A stretch of 64,000 bases of DNA. Source: Pseudarthrobacter defluvii (GTDB lineage: Bacteria > Actinomycetota > Actinomycetes > Actinomycetales > Micrococcaceae). This document shows, piece after piece, positions 63,890 through 64,000 of this stretch. The notes under the pieces were generated by a model, which ran no database searches, was not told the DNA's origin, and saw nothing but the letters and a program-made list of their open reading frames with translations. The position numbers and the translations under genes are program-made. Position 1 is the stretch's first letter. Every line of letters begins with the position of its first letter. The stretch is taken from NCBI RefSeq assembly GCF_030323865.1, contig NZ_CP066362.1:4154001-4218000 (forward strand), given 5' to 3'.

Positions 63890-64000
63890 TCAGGACTTCT
63901 TTTGGGACTTGTTCACCACAATGCGGACCACCGTAGTGGGCTCCTCGAGGAGGTTGTCACCTACGGTCAGTACCGAGGTCTCAACGCCACCCAGCTTACG
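63890..64000 (-). CDS. rsmG: 16S rRNA (guanine-N7) methyltransferase RsmG, C-terminal end only
   Basis: Only the last 36 residues and the TGA stop are inside the window. The end reads RKLGGVETSVLTVG and then LLEEPTTVVRIVVNK, which matches the C-terminus of RsmG/GidB. The gene order rsmG-parA-parB is the conserved one beside the origin. The stop lies 90 bp before the parA start. Confidence 0.8.
   Translation of the reverse strand, partial: RKLGGVETSVLTVGDNLLEEPTTVVRIVVNKSQKKS

Noticed and set aside
1..64000. CRISPR arrays, insertion sequences, prophage or tRNA genes
   Set aside because: No spaced direct-repeat array, transposase-like protein, terminal inverted repeats or tRNA-like fold was recognised by eye.

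Overview
The window reads as a chromosome segment of a high-GC Gram-positive actinobacterium, most likely of the Arthrobacter/Pseudarthrobacter group (family Micrococcaceae). This is inferred from base composition, GTG/TTG starts, the rsmG-parA-parB order beside trxA/trxB and murJ, a split MurJ/pseudokinase pair, and 16-bp parS sites. No 16S gene or database search was available, so the genus is an inference. The right end lies close to the replication origin.

Region 1 (1-32.3 kb) is a large exopolysaccharide (EPS) locus. A leftward block holds a partial nucleotidyltransferase/P-loop protein, a GH16 glycanase, a polytopic membrane protein and three GT2 glycosyltransferases. A secreted PKD-domain protein, a metallophosphoesterase lipoprotein and a large LuxR-type ATPase regulator follow. 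A rightward run (14.4-30.9 kb) then encodes an initiating sugar-phosphate transferase, sugar-nucleotide enzymes (Gfo/Idh oxidoreductase, SDR epimerase, two DegT aminotransferases, a PglD/NeuD-like acetyltransferase), glycosyltransferases including a GT2-GT4 fusion, a Wzx-like flippase, an O-acyltransferase and a Wzz/BY-kinase. A Wzy-like polymerase lies at the end on the other strand. Together these make a Wzx/Wzy-type pathway. Two promoters in this locus share three elements at identical spacing, and the intergenic region at 7.55-7.88 kb carries an inverted 15-bp repeat. Both suggest local co-regulation.

Region 2 (32.4-47.8 kb) is general chromosome: M18 aminopeptidase, amino-acid permease, an ABC exporter whose permease is frameshifted, a PAP2-diacylglycerol kinase fusion, an MFS transporter with a DeoR-type regulator and its probable operator, an ABC-F ATPase, a penicillin-binding lipoprotein, a CrtI-like oxidoreductase and a GT87-like mannosyltransferase. 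The stretch 47.8-48.65 kb has no large gene but holds two tiny reading frames with near-consensus ribosome binding sites.

Region 3 (48.6-57.1 kb) is the origin-proximal housekeeping block: histidine phosphatase, CCA-adding enzyme, NUDIX hydrolase, MurJ, a pseudokinase-like membrane protein, trxB (with a sigma-H/R-type promoter) and trxA with a strong terminator.

Region 4 (57.1-61.3 kb) is about 4.2 kb without a credible gene. It carries eight parS sites, with a ninth inside parA, and a cluster of DnaA boxes. It looks like a centromere-like ParB loading zone with a second DnaA-binding cluster. Leftward parB, parA and the end of rsmG close the window.
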